The notes: a model not told the origin generated them from the letters alone. A stretch of 64,000 nucleotides of DNA from Molossus alvarezi (GCA_037176705.1 CM073893.1:30479182-30543181), one strand, 5' to 3'; shown: positions 24,525-38,081, numbered from the stretch's first letter. A program made the numbers and translations.

Positions 24525-25160
24525 ATTGTAAATGTAAAAGAAAATGAAAAATGGCAGTAAGATTTGTAGGTAAATAGAAAAAAAAATAACCATGTGCACT
24601 ATAATAAAATAAAACAAACTTTTAAGAAAAATAAAGATAATTGGGGACTTTTTTCCTTCTTTTTTATATTACTGAGCTTAAAAGTATAACTGGATATAAG
24701 CTATTATGATTTTTTTATTGTTTTGTAGCTGAAATTTGAATTATATAAATATTATAGTAATCTATGAGAACTTTATTTTAACAAATATCCCACTGAAATG
24801 TTAGGGCTATTGGGTTATTTAACACAATATGGACATTTTTATTCTCCTTCTAGACAGTTCAGGAAAGAAGGATACTATTCACATTATAGTTTATAGTCAA
24901 AGACCCTCTCATACCTAGGATTTCATAGCTTCAATGAATAAATATTATAAAAATGAGTATTTTCTGATTCACATTATGATGAGAATGAAGGCTAGAATTT
25001 AGTTAAATTTAATATTTCTTTTTGCCTTGAAATAATAATTTCTAGTAAATTGACTATATCAATAATAACAATCAATTTATGCTTCTAGAGGTAATATCCC
25101 TGGGGTAGACAAAACCTACAGCACTGCTCCTATGGTCTCATCTTCCTGGGGTTCATGTCT
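24525..25160. other. Unassigned AT-rich DNA
   Basis: Very AT-rich. Nothing recognised. Confidence 0.4.
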
Positions 25161-25163
25161 TTG

Positions 25164-25619
25164 TGTAGTCTCCTCCACTTGAGGATACACAATATCTGTG
25201 ATACCAATGGTGAAGAGGTGTCACTCTGTGACTAAGTTACATTATTAAAGTCTTCATCTTGCTGACTCACTCAACATACTATTTATCTGCCTTTGAAGAA
25301 TTAAGTGACAGTGACATCTGGGAACGGATGGTGCCCTGCGGAGCTGTCATTCATCAAGAAGTTGGTACCCTTAGCCCTACAATCATAAGGTAGTGAATTC
25401 TGCCCAAAATACTGAAGGTGGAACTGGGTTCCTAGTAGAAAAGCCTTCAGATGAGAATACAGCCCCATTGAGACATTGGTGCTAGTCCTGTAGTACCATA
25501 GGCAGTGAACCCACTCTAGCCAAGCCTGGCTCCTGGTCCATAACAGTTATGACAACTGTCTGCTCTCTTAAGATACTAAGGTTCTGTAACTTGTTACACA
25601 ATAATAGGTGACTAATACA
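25164..25619 (+). mobile_element. MLT1-type LTR (ERVL-MaLR), probable
   Basis: It begins tgtagtctcctcc and ends gtaacttgttacacaataat followed by aggtgactaataca, close in order to old MaLR LTRs. The middle aagccttcagatgagaatac and cagccccattgagacattgg also fits. No target duplication seen and no internal viral genes, so it would be a solo LTR. Exact subfamily uncertain. Confidence 0.5.
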
Positions 25620-26991
25620 ACCCCCATAACTTATGAACAGTAATAAACACAGTGAAAATTATATGTGCAATTCCAGCATTAAACATGAATACTGCAACAG
25701 AGGAAGGAGTAAAACATCAGAAATAAGAGGCTTAAAACTCATAATTTATCCATTTCAAAACATGAAAAGTTATCTAATCTTTGAACTTCAATTTCTTCAC
25801 TTGGATTTAAAATTGAGATATGATCGACATATAACATTATATTGTTTTCAGGTATGCAATATAATAATTCTCTATATATAAATATTGCAAAATAATCACC
25901 ACAGGAAGTCTACTTAATAACTACCACTATATAGTTAAACTGTTTCCCTAGTGATAGAAACTTTTATGATCTATTCTCTTAACAACTTTCAAATATACAA
26001 TGCAGTATTTTTTAACTATAGACATCATACTGTACATTATACTCCCAAGACTTATTTATTTTATAACTGGAAATTTATAGTTTTTGATCATCTCACCCAC
26101 TTCACCCACCCTCTACTTCCCTCTTCTGGCAACCACCAATCATTGATCTGTCTCTACAAGCTCATTGGTTTTAATTTGTTGTTGTTGTTGTTGTTTGTGT
26201 GTGTGTTTGTTTTTGTGAGGGAGAGTGAGAAGATTTCTTTATAAGATTCCACATATAAGTGAGATTATATGGTTTGTCTTTCTCTGTATGACTTATTTCA
26301 CTTAACATAATGTCCTCAAGGACAATCAGTGTTGTAAAAAATGGCAATATTTCCTTTATTTTATGGCTGAATAATATTCCTTTATAAATATATTTTCTTT
26401 ATGCAGTCTTAAGTCTGGACACTTAGGTTGTTTTTATAATTTTGCTATTATAAGTAATGTTGCAATGATTACAAGGGTGCAGATTTGCACCAACTGCACC
26501 AATTTACATTGCCACCAACAGTGAACAAGGGTTCCCTTTTCTCCACATCCTTATTTCTCCAACACTTATTTCTTATCTTTGATGATAGCGAGTCTAACAG
26601 GTGTGAGGAAATATCTCACTGTATTTGTGATTTGCATTTTTCTCATTAGTGATTTTGAATATCTTCTTATGTACCTGCTGACCATTTGTCTGTGTACTTT
26701 GGATAAATGTCTATTCAGATTATCTGATCATTTTTCAGTTAGATTGTTATTTAGCTAGTGAATTACATGAGTATATATATATATTTATATGATACTAATT
26801 TCTTATTAAATACATGGTTTGCAAATATTTTCTCTCATTCCATAGGTTGTTTTTTCTTGTTGATGGTTTCCTTTGTTGTGCAGAAGCATTATAGTTTAAC
26901 GTAGTCCCACTTGTTCATTTTGGCTTTTGTGGTGTTTACTTTTGGTGTCAAATCTAAATTAATATTGCCAAGACCAAAGTCAAGGAGTTTA

Positions 26992-27658
26992 TTTATTTAT
27001 TTTTAAAATTTATTTATTTTGATTAATATAGCTTTTTATTAAGTATTGCAAACAGATAGAATATGTGTTGAGAATTTATTTTCTATTTTCAAATTTGTTT
27101 TGGCAATTCTTGTGCATTTCCACGTACATTTTAGAGTACATTGGTCAATTACCACACACAAAAAAGGCTACATGTATTTTGATTGAGAATGAATGGATTA
27201 ATAGCAAAGAAGATTTGACATCAATAAAGTTAATTCTTCCAATCCATGAAGCACCCTATATCTCTCAGTTTGCAAAATTTTATGTTTTTTGTTTTGTAAT
27301 CTCTCTGAGCAATATTTTGTAGTTTTAGTAAGCAGGTTTAGCACATACTGTTTTTTGTCAAATGTATATAATTATGTCATTGTTTATTTATTTATTTTTA
27401 TCCTAACCTAAAGACATTTTTGCATTTATCTTTAGATAGAGTGGGAGGGAGAGAAGGTGGAAGAGAGAGAGAGAAACATCGATGTGAGAGAGACATGATG
27501 TAAAAGAAACATTGAGTGGTTGCCACCCACATGACCCCGACCCCAACCTGGGCAGGGAAAATATTGCAACCGAGGTATGTACCCTTAGTGGGAACCAAAC
27601 TCAGGACTCTCCAGTCCGTGGGCCGATGCTCTAACCGCTGAGCAAAACCGACCAGGGC
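26992..27658 (-). mobile_element. Compound insertion: VES plus downstream L1-derived DNA
   Basis: One duplication pair encloses it: ccaaagtcaaggagttta (26974-26991) and ccaaaatcaaggagttta (27659-27676), one mismatch in 18. Read on the minus strand, the unit starts exactly with a VES head, passes the VES tail at about 27383-27398, continues through about 300 bp of L1 ORF2-like DNA in sense (27080-27380), and ends in an A-rich stretch at 26992-27040. The simplest reading is a VES transcript that ran on into flanking DNA and was copied whole. Confidence 0.72.
27383..27658 (-). mobile_element. VES SINE (5' part of the compound unit)
   Basis: Full-length but diverged VES. The head is ccctggtcggttttgctcag on the minus strand. 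The tail hairpin is partly decayed (TCTTTAGGTTAGGA), and the A-rich tail lies at 27383-27398. No duplication of its own was found at the tail side. Confidence 0.88.
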
Positions 27659-28260
27659 CCAAAATCAAGGAGTTTAATGCCTATGTTTTCTTCTAGGAGC
27701 ATTACTGTTTCAGGTCTTACATTTAAGTCTTTAATTTATTTTGAATTGTTTTTTGTGCATCGTATTAGATAGCAGTCCTATTGTATTCTTTTGCATGTGG
27801 CTGTCTAGCTTTTTCAGCACCATTTATTAAAGAGACTGTCATTTTCCCATTGTATTTCTTGGCTCTTCTGTCATAGTGAATTGACCATTTATGTGTAGGT
27901 TTATCTCTGTGCTCTCAATTCTATTCCATTGATAGATGTGTCTTTTTTATACCAAGACCATACAGTTTTGATTACTATAGCACTGTAATATAGATTTAAA
28001 TCAGGAAGTGTGACACATCCAGCTTTGTTCTTTCTCAATATTGCTTTGACTATTTGACATCTTTTGTTGTTTCATAGACATTTTAGGACTGTTTGTTCCA
28101 TTTTTGTGAAATATATTATTGCACTTTTGACAGCGTCTAAATGGGGATGAAAATACATTTTCAATATGATTGTTAAGATTCTTATAAATATCAATGCAAT
28201 ATAGTAAATATTGTAGAATTGCAATGTATATGCTTTTAAACTCTTTTTAAAAAGCTTTCA

Positions 28261-28506
28261 GCCCTGGCCGGTTTGGCTCAGCAGTTAGAGCATCGGCCTG
28301 TGGTCCAGAGAGACCCGAGTTTGGTTCCCGCTATGGGCACGTACTCCAGTTGCAGTTTGTCCCCAGCCCTGGTTGGGTCATGTGGTTAGCAACCACTCGA
28401 TGTGTCCCTTTCATGTTGATGTTTCTCTCTCTCTCTCTCCCCCTCCCCGCCCCGACTCTATCTGAACAAAAAATGGAAAAATGTCCTCGGGTGAGGATTA
28501 AAAAAA
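28261..28506 (+). mobile_element. VES SINE, GAGGATA type
   Basis: Starts gccctggccggtttggctca, with A box, B box gtttggttccc, CT-rich body and end TCCTCGGGTGAGGATTA plus A run. Duplication aaaagctttca (28250-28260) against aaaagcttcca (28507-28517). Confidence 0.94.
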
Positions 28507-28517
28507 AAAAGCTTCCA

Positions 28518-31440
28518 ACTTTTCTATATACATATTTTCACAAGTTAACTCCATTATAATATGGTGGTTATACAAAGTAAAATCTTGAGTCACTCATTTT
28601 CAGCAGCTTCAATATTCTCAAGTGAATAGTTTTCCTTTCATAACGTTGTGCTGTTGCTGAGTTTCAAAATTTGTCAAGTCTCTTTGGTATTACTAATGTG
28701 AAAACTGAGATTGGTAATAAAATTGTTTTGAACTTCTGAAGGATATATGACTACAAAAATTTAATGTTTGAATCAATGTTTTGGATAGGCACTTGAGGCT
28801 ATTTCAGGGAGCGCAATGTGGTGTCGTTCTCAGGGGTAACAAGGCCTCCTTTGCTATGGTGAAAGATTAAAAAGAAAATAGTGAACTTTTTGTATTAGGA
28901 TGGCGATTTTTAATAAACTGTTACTGAGAAATAAAGCTTCAGAAGGCATGGAGAGTAATGGCATAAAATCTGTCACTTTATCATTCAATATTTAATATTT
29001 AAGATAACATACAATGAGTCTCCTAGCTCAGCAATTTTGGCAATGGGGGGTTTAGCTGTCTAAAGTTTTAAAAACATTTATTTCACAGGGAGGAAAATTA
29101 AAAGCTAATCAGGAGCTCCCCCCCACCCCGCTGCCACAACACGCTTGCCATCTTGCTGTTGTTACTGGTGAAGACTGTTGAAGGCAGTTGGTTCCCACAG
29201 CTCTGTGACTTTTCTGCTCCTGCTGTGGTGACGTGGAACAGAGATCCACGGGCATTTCAGGAGGTTCTAGCCTGTCTGTTTCTACCCTATAAACTCTGCC
29301 TATAATGCTCTTCTGTAGCCTCTATTCCTGTTCAGCTTTGGGGAGGTAAGAATTTAATTATATTAATAGTTCAAACTTTTATTAATGTACTCTGTGTGTC
29401 ATCATCTCACTTAAGAACTGCAGTTGGCATTTATATAGTGCCTGTAACATGCATCTTCACATTACCACTTTTTATAAACTTTATCTTCTTTATTAAACTA
29501 TCAGGGCCATGAGGTTCAAATCCAATTTAATTCCCTAGTTATGAACAAAATTTTCATTGAATTATGTGTGTGTGTGTGTGTGAATTGATACATGTTTAAT
29601 CTCTATGACAAGCTCTGCAAAAACAACTTGTCATTGCAAACAATCAACGATCATCCTTTGAATTGAAGCACTAAATCTCTGTGTTACATGACAGTTCAGC
29701 CTGCTACAGAAATAGTTTCATTGGCGAAGCACTAGCTTGGTATTATATGCTAGTTCTGCTCTCTGTCATCTCAAAGTGGTTTCAAGAAATGTTATTTCCT
29801 CTGATGCTCCAAACTTAGTTGATATGAATGCATTATAGTAAATCACAGAGATCTCCTCTCAGTTACTCTTGCAATCTCAAAACTAACCTCTAAAGTGGAA
29901 AGGTCTGTCTTTTGGCAAAGACACCTCAAGTGATATGTCTTATAGCTAAAAAACATGAATGGAAACTGATATGAGATCAAAAGGAACTGAAGCCAGCCTA
30001 TAAGCTTTTCTTGAAAAGTATCATGGAGAAGAGGTAAATAGATGAGTTTATTCAATCATAAAAAAGAAAAAGTTTGCAGAGATTCATTATTAGTTTGGGG
30101 TTTTATGAAAAAAGGTCTTGTACAGTAACTGAATAGTTTATCTCTCTATTCACTGAACATAGGACAAAAGGCGATAGGTTTACATTGCAAAAAAGAATTA
30201 CTTCCTAATTGTGAATTTCCTAAGCACTAGAATCTGTTATAGGGGAATGTTACAGTACCTCCTCTAAAGGTGTTTAAAACGTATTTTATAAAAATTATCC
30301 TTTAATAATTCAGGTAACATCCAAGTGAAACGCAGGGAAAAAAATGGGCTAAATTTATGAACCTTTTAATCCAATCAGAAGAGTGACTTATGTAAATAAA
30401 AAATATTTCTAAATGTATTTTTTTTAAGTAAAGGAATGTACAAAATTTTCTATTTAGAAAAGTTTGTATATTTTAAAATTCTTAGAAAAATGATTTCACT
30501 TGATTTCCTTACCCAATTGAAGTAAAGGATTTAATGAAGGACAGAAAAGCCACAGAAAATTTTTTCACTGCTATGGAAGGTCATATAGTGAAATGCCACT
30601 TTTAAAAAATAGAATTAAATGGTTACAGCCACTGATGTCATTATAACTTTAATATGGGGATAGTCATATCTCATGCTTTAGGGCATAAAGTAATTGCTGT
30701 AAGGGTGAGAGGCAACATTTTTATTTTGTGTACAAACATTCTAACATGCTATTTGACATTTGTATATTTTACTTTTTATTTGTTTGCATTATTTCTTCTT
30801 TATGCTATTACACTCTGGCCTTTGGCACTGACTGTATCTGATAAATAATGTGTAAACTGTCTAACAAGACAATATTTATATGCTCATGTTGAAGTAGAAT
30901 AAGAAGTCACAAAATAATAACCATTTTACCTTTTAAAAAGACGAAGCCAGATCCATGAACTAAACATAATGTTTGAATAAATTTACTTTAAAACATAGTA
31001 TCACTTCAACTTATATGCAAAAAAAAAATGTCATTAAATCAGCTTATTTCAGGAGACAGTAAAAAACTGTGTTGGCATATAAAATGTTGCAGTCATTAAA
31101 CTAATCTGTTCATGCTGTGAATCAGGGGAATGGGAGGTTGTTTTCTAGTTTGAAGGAGTAAGTGTTCCTACTACAGATGGCATAAAAGACAAGAGTATTG
31201 AGAACATGATCATGTGGAGGAAGTCAAGGCAATGCTCCAAAGTCTTTTATTTTAAATAGTTGGAGAGATATGATTCAGAAAATCTAAATATCAGTTGAAA
31301 CATATTAAAACATAGGAAATAATTGCGTGTTTTTTAAATTTTTTTTTAACTTCAGAAAAATTCAGTGTTATAACACCAGGTAACAGGAACTATAAACAAT
31401 AGCTCTAAGTCTTTATCAGTCAGAGGCTTAAAAAATATAT
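28518..31440. other. Unassigned DNA, repeat-poor
   Basis: No gene or repeat family recognised across about 2.9 kb. 29110-29340 is less AT-rich and contains C-rich runs. 29565-29582 is a short TG microsatellite. Frames of 64-70 codons at 29843 and 30654 show no domain. Confidence 0.45.
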
Positions 31441-31444
31441 TTCT

Positions 31445-32440
31445 CTGTGCCAATCCCTAGCTGTCATTGCTTTATTGAGTTATAACTGACAAATATATAC
31501 ACACACACATACACACACATTTACAATGAAGAGCATAATGCTTTGAAATACATTTACCTTGTGCCATGAGTACCACAATCAGTCTACTTACACATCCATC
31601 ACCTCTAAGACAACACATGTGTGTGCATATTGTGTGTGTCGTATAAACACTAAATATCTATTCTCCTAGAAAAATTTAGCAATCAAATACAGTATTATTA
31701 ATCATGGTCATCATTATATACATCAGACCTCTAGTATTTATTATTTCTGCATAAATGAAACTTTGTATCCTTTGACCAACATCTTCCCATTTCCCCCTCT
31801 CCCACCCCTGACAAACTGCCTTCTATTCTTTGCTTCTATGGGTATAGTTTTTTAAGTTCAACATAAGATCACGCACTATTGGTCTTTCTGTCTGTTTTAT
31901 TTCACTTATTATGATTTTCTTTTTTATCCTCACCCAAGGACATTTTTTTCATTTTTTTTTTGTTCAGATAGAGTGGGAGGGAGAGAGAGGAAGAGAGAGA
32001 GAAACATAGATGTGAAAGATACACATCGAGTGGCTGCCACCCGCACGACCCAACTAGGGCAGGGGACAAACTGCAACCGAAATACGTGCCCTTAGTGGAA
32101 ACTGAACCCAGGTCTCTCTGGATCACAGGCTGACGCTCTAACCGCTGAGCCAAACCGTCCAGGGCTAATTTTCTTTTTTTAAGTGAATAATATCTCACTG
32201 TCTCCTTATATATCACATTTTTTCTTTATCCATTTTGTCTGTTTATGGACACTCAGGTTGTTCATATATCTTGGCTATTGTGGATAACGCTGCGATGAAC
32301 ATTGAAGTGCAAATGCCTTTTCAAGATGCTGACTTGATTTGCTTTTTATATATCCAGCAGTAGAATTGCTGAATTGTATGCTACTTCTACTATTTATTTT
32401 TAAAATTTTTTAAGGAATCTTTATGCTGTTTTCCATGTAG
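31445..32440 (-). mobile_element. Old L1 3' fragment, antisense
   Basis: Antisense L1 3' end tttattgagttataactgac at left. Further on are ttggctattgtggataacgc, then tgatttgctttttatatatc and tatgctgttttccatg. A CA/TG-rich patch lies at 31496-31640. Interrupted by a VES at 31926-32167. Confidence 0.82.
31926..32167 (-). mobile_element. VES SINE in L1
   Basis: Minus-strand GAGGATA-type copy (TCCTTGGGTGAGGATA, still pairing with one G-U). The duplication attttctttttt lies at 31914-31925 and 32168-32179. Confidence 0.92.
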
Positions 32441-32687
32441 AAAGAAATTAAAACATTAAACAGACTAGGAGATATGGGAGTCTTTGAACCACCAAGAATC
32501 CAAGGGGCCTTTGAACTTTTGTATCAAAGACAAAGTTAGAAAAAAGTTATTCTGAGGAAAATCCTCAAATTTAGAATGGCTTGAATTATTATAGAGCAGT
32601 GCATTCAGAGAGCAACTAGCTTACTCAAAGGGAGCAGCAAATGCAAACAATATCAGGATTCTGTACTTAATAAATGTATTCAACCAA

Positions 32688-32878
32688 GAAAAATTTTTTA
32701 AGGAAAGAGAGAGCGATAGAAACATCAATGTGAGAGTGGAAACATCAATCAGTTGCCTCTTGCACGCCCCCTACTGGGGATCAAACCCACAACCAGGGTA
32801 TGTGCCCCGACTGGGAATCAAACTGGGACCTCTCTGTCCATGGGACACACTCAATCTACTGAGTCACACCAGCCGGGC
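32688..32878 (-). mobile_element. VES SINE, diverged
   Basis: Minus-strand copy with head gcccggctggtgtgactcag and GA-rich body. The tail end is short and merges into aaaaattttttaagg. It lies directly beside the 3' end of the next L1. Confidence 0.86.
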
Positions 32879-32884
32879 AATAAT

Positions 32885-34625
32885 TATTTTTCTGTTAATT
32901 TCAGCTTTATTGGTGTATAACTGACAAATAAAATGGTCAGATATTTAATGTGTACATATGGTGATTCAATATTTGTAAACATTGCATTTGGGTAAGAACA
33001 TTTAAATTTCTACTGCTTTAAGAAATTTCAATTATACAATATAGTGTCATCAATTCTAGTCACCATGTCTTTGGTATTACATCATCAGAATTTATTCTCT
33101 TATAGTTGAAAGCTTGTGCCCTTCACCAACCTCTCCCTGTTTCTCCCAAACCTTACTTTTCTATTCTCTGTTTCTATGAATCTTTTTTTTTTTTAGATTC
33201 CACATATAGACAGTGGTAGCTTGCTATATAGACTTTCACTGTCTGCCTTATTTTGTTTAGCATAATGCCCTTTAAGGTCCATCAATATTGTCATAAAAAG
33301 CGGAATTTCCTTCTTTCTTTTGGTTGCATAATAATTATATACATATATATCCCATTATATATAATATACCCCATTCTACATAATATATTCTATTATATAA
33401 AATATATATTTTATTATATATTGTACATATTCATTCATATTTTGAGAGACAGTTAGTTTTGTTCCATATCTTGGCTATTGTGAATAATGCTATAATGAAC
33501 ATGGAAGTGATGATATCTCTGTTTTCATATTCTTTGGATATCTAGACTTAGAAGTGGGGTTGCTGAAATACATGGTAGTTTTATTTTTAATTTTTGAGGA
33601 ACCTCCATACTGTTTTCCATAGTGGCTGTATTTACAGTCTCACCAACATTGCACAAGGGTTCACATTTCTGCACATTCTTGCCAACACTTGGTACCTCTT
33701 GTCTTTTTGAAAGCAGACATTCTAATAGGTATGAAGTGATACCTCATTGTAGTTTTGTTTTGCATTTCTCTCATTTTTAGTGATGTTAGGCCCCCCCTTT
33801 TTTTTATGTACCACTTGAGCATTTATAGTTTTAGTTTGGAAAAATGTTTTTTCATATCTTCTGATTTTTCTTAAATTAGATTATTTTTGCTGAGCTTTGT
33901 GTTTCTTACATATTTCGATATTAATACCTTATCAGATACATGGTTTGCAAATATTTTCTTATATTTCATAGATTGCTTTATCATTTTATTGATGGTTTCT
34001 TTTGTTATTCAGAAGCTCTTGGTTGTATGTAATCCTTTTGGCTTGTGTTTTTGTTTCCGTTTTGTTACTTTTGCTTTTTTGCGTAAAATCTAAGATAACA
34101 TTGCCAAGACAATGTCAAGGAGCTTATTGCCTATGTTTTCGTCTAGGAGTTTTATGTTTTCAGATTTTGCATTAAAGTCTTTAGTCATTTTCAGTTGATT
34201 TTATGCATGGTGTAAGATTGGGGTCCAATTTAATTCTTTTGTATGTGGTTATCTAATTTTTCCAACAGCATTTAATAGAATAGCCTTTCCCCATTATATG
34301 TTTTAGTTTCTTTATCATAAATGAATTGACCATATATTCATTAATTATTTCTGGGATCTCTATTTCGTTCCATTGACCTATATCTCTATTTTTATGCCAA
34401 TCCCAGTTATTTTGATTACTGTAGCTTTGTAACATACTTTGAAATCAGAAAGGGTGACATTTCCAACTTTTTATTTCTCAAGATTGCTTTGTCTATTCGA
34501 AGTCTTTTGTGGTTCCATACAAATTTTAGGATTCTTTTCTCTATTTCTGTGAAAAATACCATTTGAATTTTGATTAGGATTGCATAGAACCTATAGATTG
34601 TTTTGTTTACTACATTTCAACAATA
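32885..34625 (-). mobile_element. Old L1 fragment, antisense
   Basis: Left end gctttattggtgtataactg is an antisense L1 3' UTR. ORF2 landmarks continue: ttggctattgtgaataatgc, ctgttttccatagtggctgt, ttgccaagacaatgtcaagg, ttttagtttctttatcataa, ttttgattaggattgcatag. An AT-rich tract at 33331-33432 is an expansion of L1 ATAT sequence. No intact frame. Confidence 0.86.
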
Positions 34626-34639
34626 TTACTTCTTCCTTT

Positions 34640-36727
34640 AATTCTTAATTTTTTTTATCTTTTTATCATCAGTGACTCAAAGAAAAATCACAATATTATT
34701 TTTTCAAATGTGAAATGTGCATGACATGCATCTAAAAATTGTTAATTAATGCCAATAAAATAGAGATGATTTGCAGGTATGTTACTTTATGGTTAATATA
34801 TATAAAATATATACTATGTAATAGACATTATTAAAAAGTTATATATTAGAGAAATAATATTAAAGTGAGATATCTTTAAATACAGTCATGAATAATTGGT
34901 GATAAATCTTATACAGAATTTTATGGCAATAACTTGGGATATGCACCTCCTCCTACTTGGCCTACCTGACTTAGAGTGACTAGCATTAATATTTTTGGTT
35001 TGGTTTAATAAATGCCACATACATAGAGGCATGTCCTGTGGTGTGTTGTCATTTTACCAGTTTCCTGCTATCTCTTGAGACACTTAACTTACCCAATTGT
35101 ATTTTGAAGTTATTCTGTAACTCCAATGGAATAAAATGGTAATTGTTAAAACAAAGTATACAGCCAATTAGAAAATATACTGATATTTCAGCATAGAATA
35201 AAATATTAAAATTGTTGTAGATTAATTTAGAAAATGTAAATGTTTATAATCTGACAATTTTTATTGCTGTTGTTCAGTTGCTTTATACCCACTGAGAAAT
35301 ATATATTCTATCTGTAGAACCTCAAGTTTTTATTAGTACAAAATTAACTAAAATTAGACAATTTATCACCTTTCGTTTCTCTAAAAGAAAAATTTTAAGC
35401 TGTGGTCATCAAAGGCCCAGTATGTGTTGATAGATAGAGTGTACCCGCTAGTATTGTGAAAGTCATGTGTCAAGTGAAATGTCTGGCAACATGTAGATAA
35501 GCCTTGATGTAAAGGGATCTACCAAGGACAAACCAGTTAACATTTAAAATATATGAAGTCATTTTTGACTAACGGAAGAAAAAAAAGATAATAAAAGTAT
35601 CAAAAAGAAGCAAAATTAATTCGTACAATGAAATGAGCCAAGGAAGAATAATGTGTGACGAATATTTGAAAGGCTGTTTAACCAAAGGAACATCATTTTA
35701 TATCTTTGAGTATTGCATAAAAGAAAGTGAGAATAGATTGAAAAGCACACATAGTGCATTAAAGTGGCAGAAACTTTCATTTTTCTTTATTTCTCTTCAA
35801 ATGAAAAGATTGTACATGATTATATTATTTTAAAATATTCTATTACCTCATATTTAGGAATGTTGTTGACTGTGCCATTGAAAGTACTTTGTGTACTGTG
35901 ATGATGATAGAGATCCTGTCCCTACCTGATAGTACTGGATGAATATCCAGTCAAGGTAAAACAATGTAACATCCTACACTTTTTATATAACTGTACCTCG
36001 GGTCCCCTTCAAGCAAGTTCAACTCACTGGTAATGTCAGTAGCCACATGAATGGCTCATCTAGTTTAATGATGTTTTGATAAGTTATAGTTCACTTATAT
36101 GAAAATATCTACTTTAATATCAAGTGAGCCATTTCATTTGCTTAAATCTGTTGCAAATAAATACAAAATTTTAAGTTAGAATGATTAGCATACACAGGCA
36201 TACATTGCCAAAGTCATAGAAATTATAAGAAGTGCCATAAATTTCTACTAGTTCCCACTATTTACACCTTAGATTCAGATGAAGCAGGACGACCGAGTTA
36301 GAGGTTAAATTATTTGATTAAATTTGTACATTTAGTTAGAGACAAAACCAGAATAAGTCTAAAGAATTCTGGTCATTTCCCAACATATCACACTGGCTTG
36401 ATGTACACAGTAATTTTTAAAATTTTACTAATGCATTTAGTCTTTGTAAGTATTCCAAATAGAATAGAATTGCATATATTATTTTCTTTGTATTGTTCTC
36501 TGAAATGGAATTTAAATTCTACAAAAATTTATAAAAATTAGCATATTTCAGAATTGTCATATCAATGGTTGATCTGAATATGTATTGTATTATGAAGAAA
36601 ACAACCATTATACTCATGCCAATTTCTACATCTAAAATGTATTTCATTAAGAATTCAAAGTATTAATAAAAGTTTTGAGTAAAACAATATTTAAGGGGGA
36701 GAAGAAATTATACTTTTCTTTTATTGA
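34640..36727. other. Unassigned AT-rich DNA
   Basis: No gene or repeat family recognised. Short frames such as 35633-35833 and 36314-36541 lack any domain. Confidence 0.45.
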
Positions 36728-36736
36728 GAGTTTTGC

Positions 36737-36957
36737 ATGCCTGACCCATGTGGCTCAGTGGTTGAGCATCACCTCATGCACCAAGAGGTCACCAGTTTGA
36801 TTCCCAGTCAGGGCACATGCCCTGGTTATGGGCCCAATCCCCAGTGGGGGGCATGCAGGAGGAGGCCAGTTGATGTTTTCATTCATTGATGCTTCTATCT
36901 CTCTCTCCCTCTCCCTTTCTCTCTTTCTAAAATAAAGCAATATTTTTTTAAAAAAAA
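36737..36957 (+). mobile_element. VES SINE
   Basis: Head cctgacccatgtggctcagt, GTTTGATTCCC B box, CT-rich body, and A-rich tail without the GAGGATA hairpin. Exact duplication gagttttgc at 36728-36736 and 36958-36966. Confidence 0.94.
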
Positions 36958-36966
36958 GAGTTTTGC

Positions 36967-38066
36967 CTAATAAGACATTTTTGAGACATCATTTAAAGGG
37001 TGCTCTCAAATTAAATATAAATTATGTAAAATAATTCAAAAAGATATTTACTTAGAAAACTTTGATATAAAGGAATTGTACATATTGAAGTGGAAAATAT
37101 ATTTGCACAGTAGTGTTATAGCAGAAATGTAATAAAATAACCATAAGTATCAAATTAACACAGTAAGTTAATTTGCTAAGTACATTAAAGTAAAAAAATG
37201 CCATAAAAATATTTTTAAAAATTAGAGAACAACAGAATTATTTAAAATAAAATTTTGGAATAAACTTAGAAAGCCTCTATAAGTATATAATATAGCAATA
37301 AAATTCTAACAAAGTTGTATTACTAGGCAATAAAATAAATCTGATCCAAGCTAAGAAAAAATAAAATTATATGTATAAGTATATTTAAAATAAAATATTA
37401 GGTGTAGGTGTATGGTATATGTTTGTGTGTTTATGTTGTGAGTTTTCTTTTGACAATATTGATTTGCTTGCTTGCCAAATACTCATTGTTAAAGATTGTT
37501 GAATATTTTACAATTATAATTTTATTTTACAAATCTAGATCATTTTGAATAATACGTACAAAGTCATTAATGAAAAATGAAAATAAATCTTGGAAGATTG
37601 TTCAGGCATTCGCTCAATACCCCAGGTTCTCATGAATAAGACTTTACTAAAGGCTAGAACTTACTATTTAGGTGAAAGATATGGAAAATTGTTGAGGTTA
37701 AACATATTTTCCAAGCAGTTCAAGCAAACAGTCCATTCAGAGGCTATCTGATTTAATTAAACTCAAAAGACTAAGTGAAAGGCTTGATTAATTAAACTAA
37801 GAAGATAGTGCTTGCTTAAGTAATTCTTTCCTGTTGGCACATACTCTTTAGAAAACTTCAGAATTTCTTTTTAAAGTTGCAGATTGGCCACATGATAAAT
37901 TCAACAGCACAATTTAGTTAGAAATTGAAATAATCATAATAGTGCAACAACAATGATGCTTTGATAGAGTGAAAAATGACCACCCAACAATTTTCACAGT
38001 TATAAGAAAGGCATTTTTTTCTCTCTGTACTAGAGTTGTTTGTGTTATCTATAGGTCCTCAGATTT
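36967..38066. other. Unassigned, extremely AT-rich DNA
   Basis: Nothing recognised. Long A/T stretches at 37015-37400. Confidence 0.45.
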
Positions 38067-38081
38067 TCCATGTACTTTTTT

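Larger units (their letters stand above)
25800..28135 (-). mobile_element. Old L1 fragment, antisense, with later insertion
   Basis: The 3' end lies at left (aaattgagatatgatcgaca, then ataacattatattgttttca). Antisense L1 landmarks follow: aagtgagattatatggtttg, tctaacaggtgtgaggaaat, tttgctgtgcagaag-like tttgttgtgcagaagcatta, and tatttcttggctcttctgtc. The segment 26992-27658 is a later insertion. L1 resumes at 27677. Confidence 0.85.
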
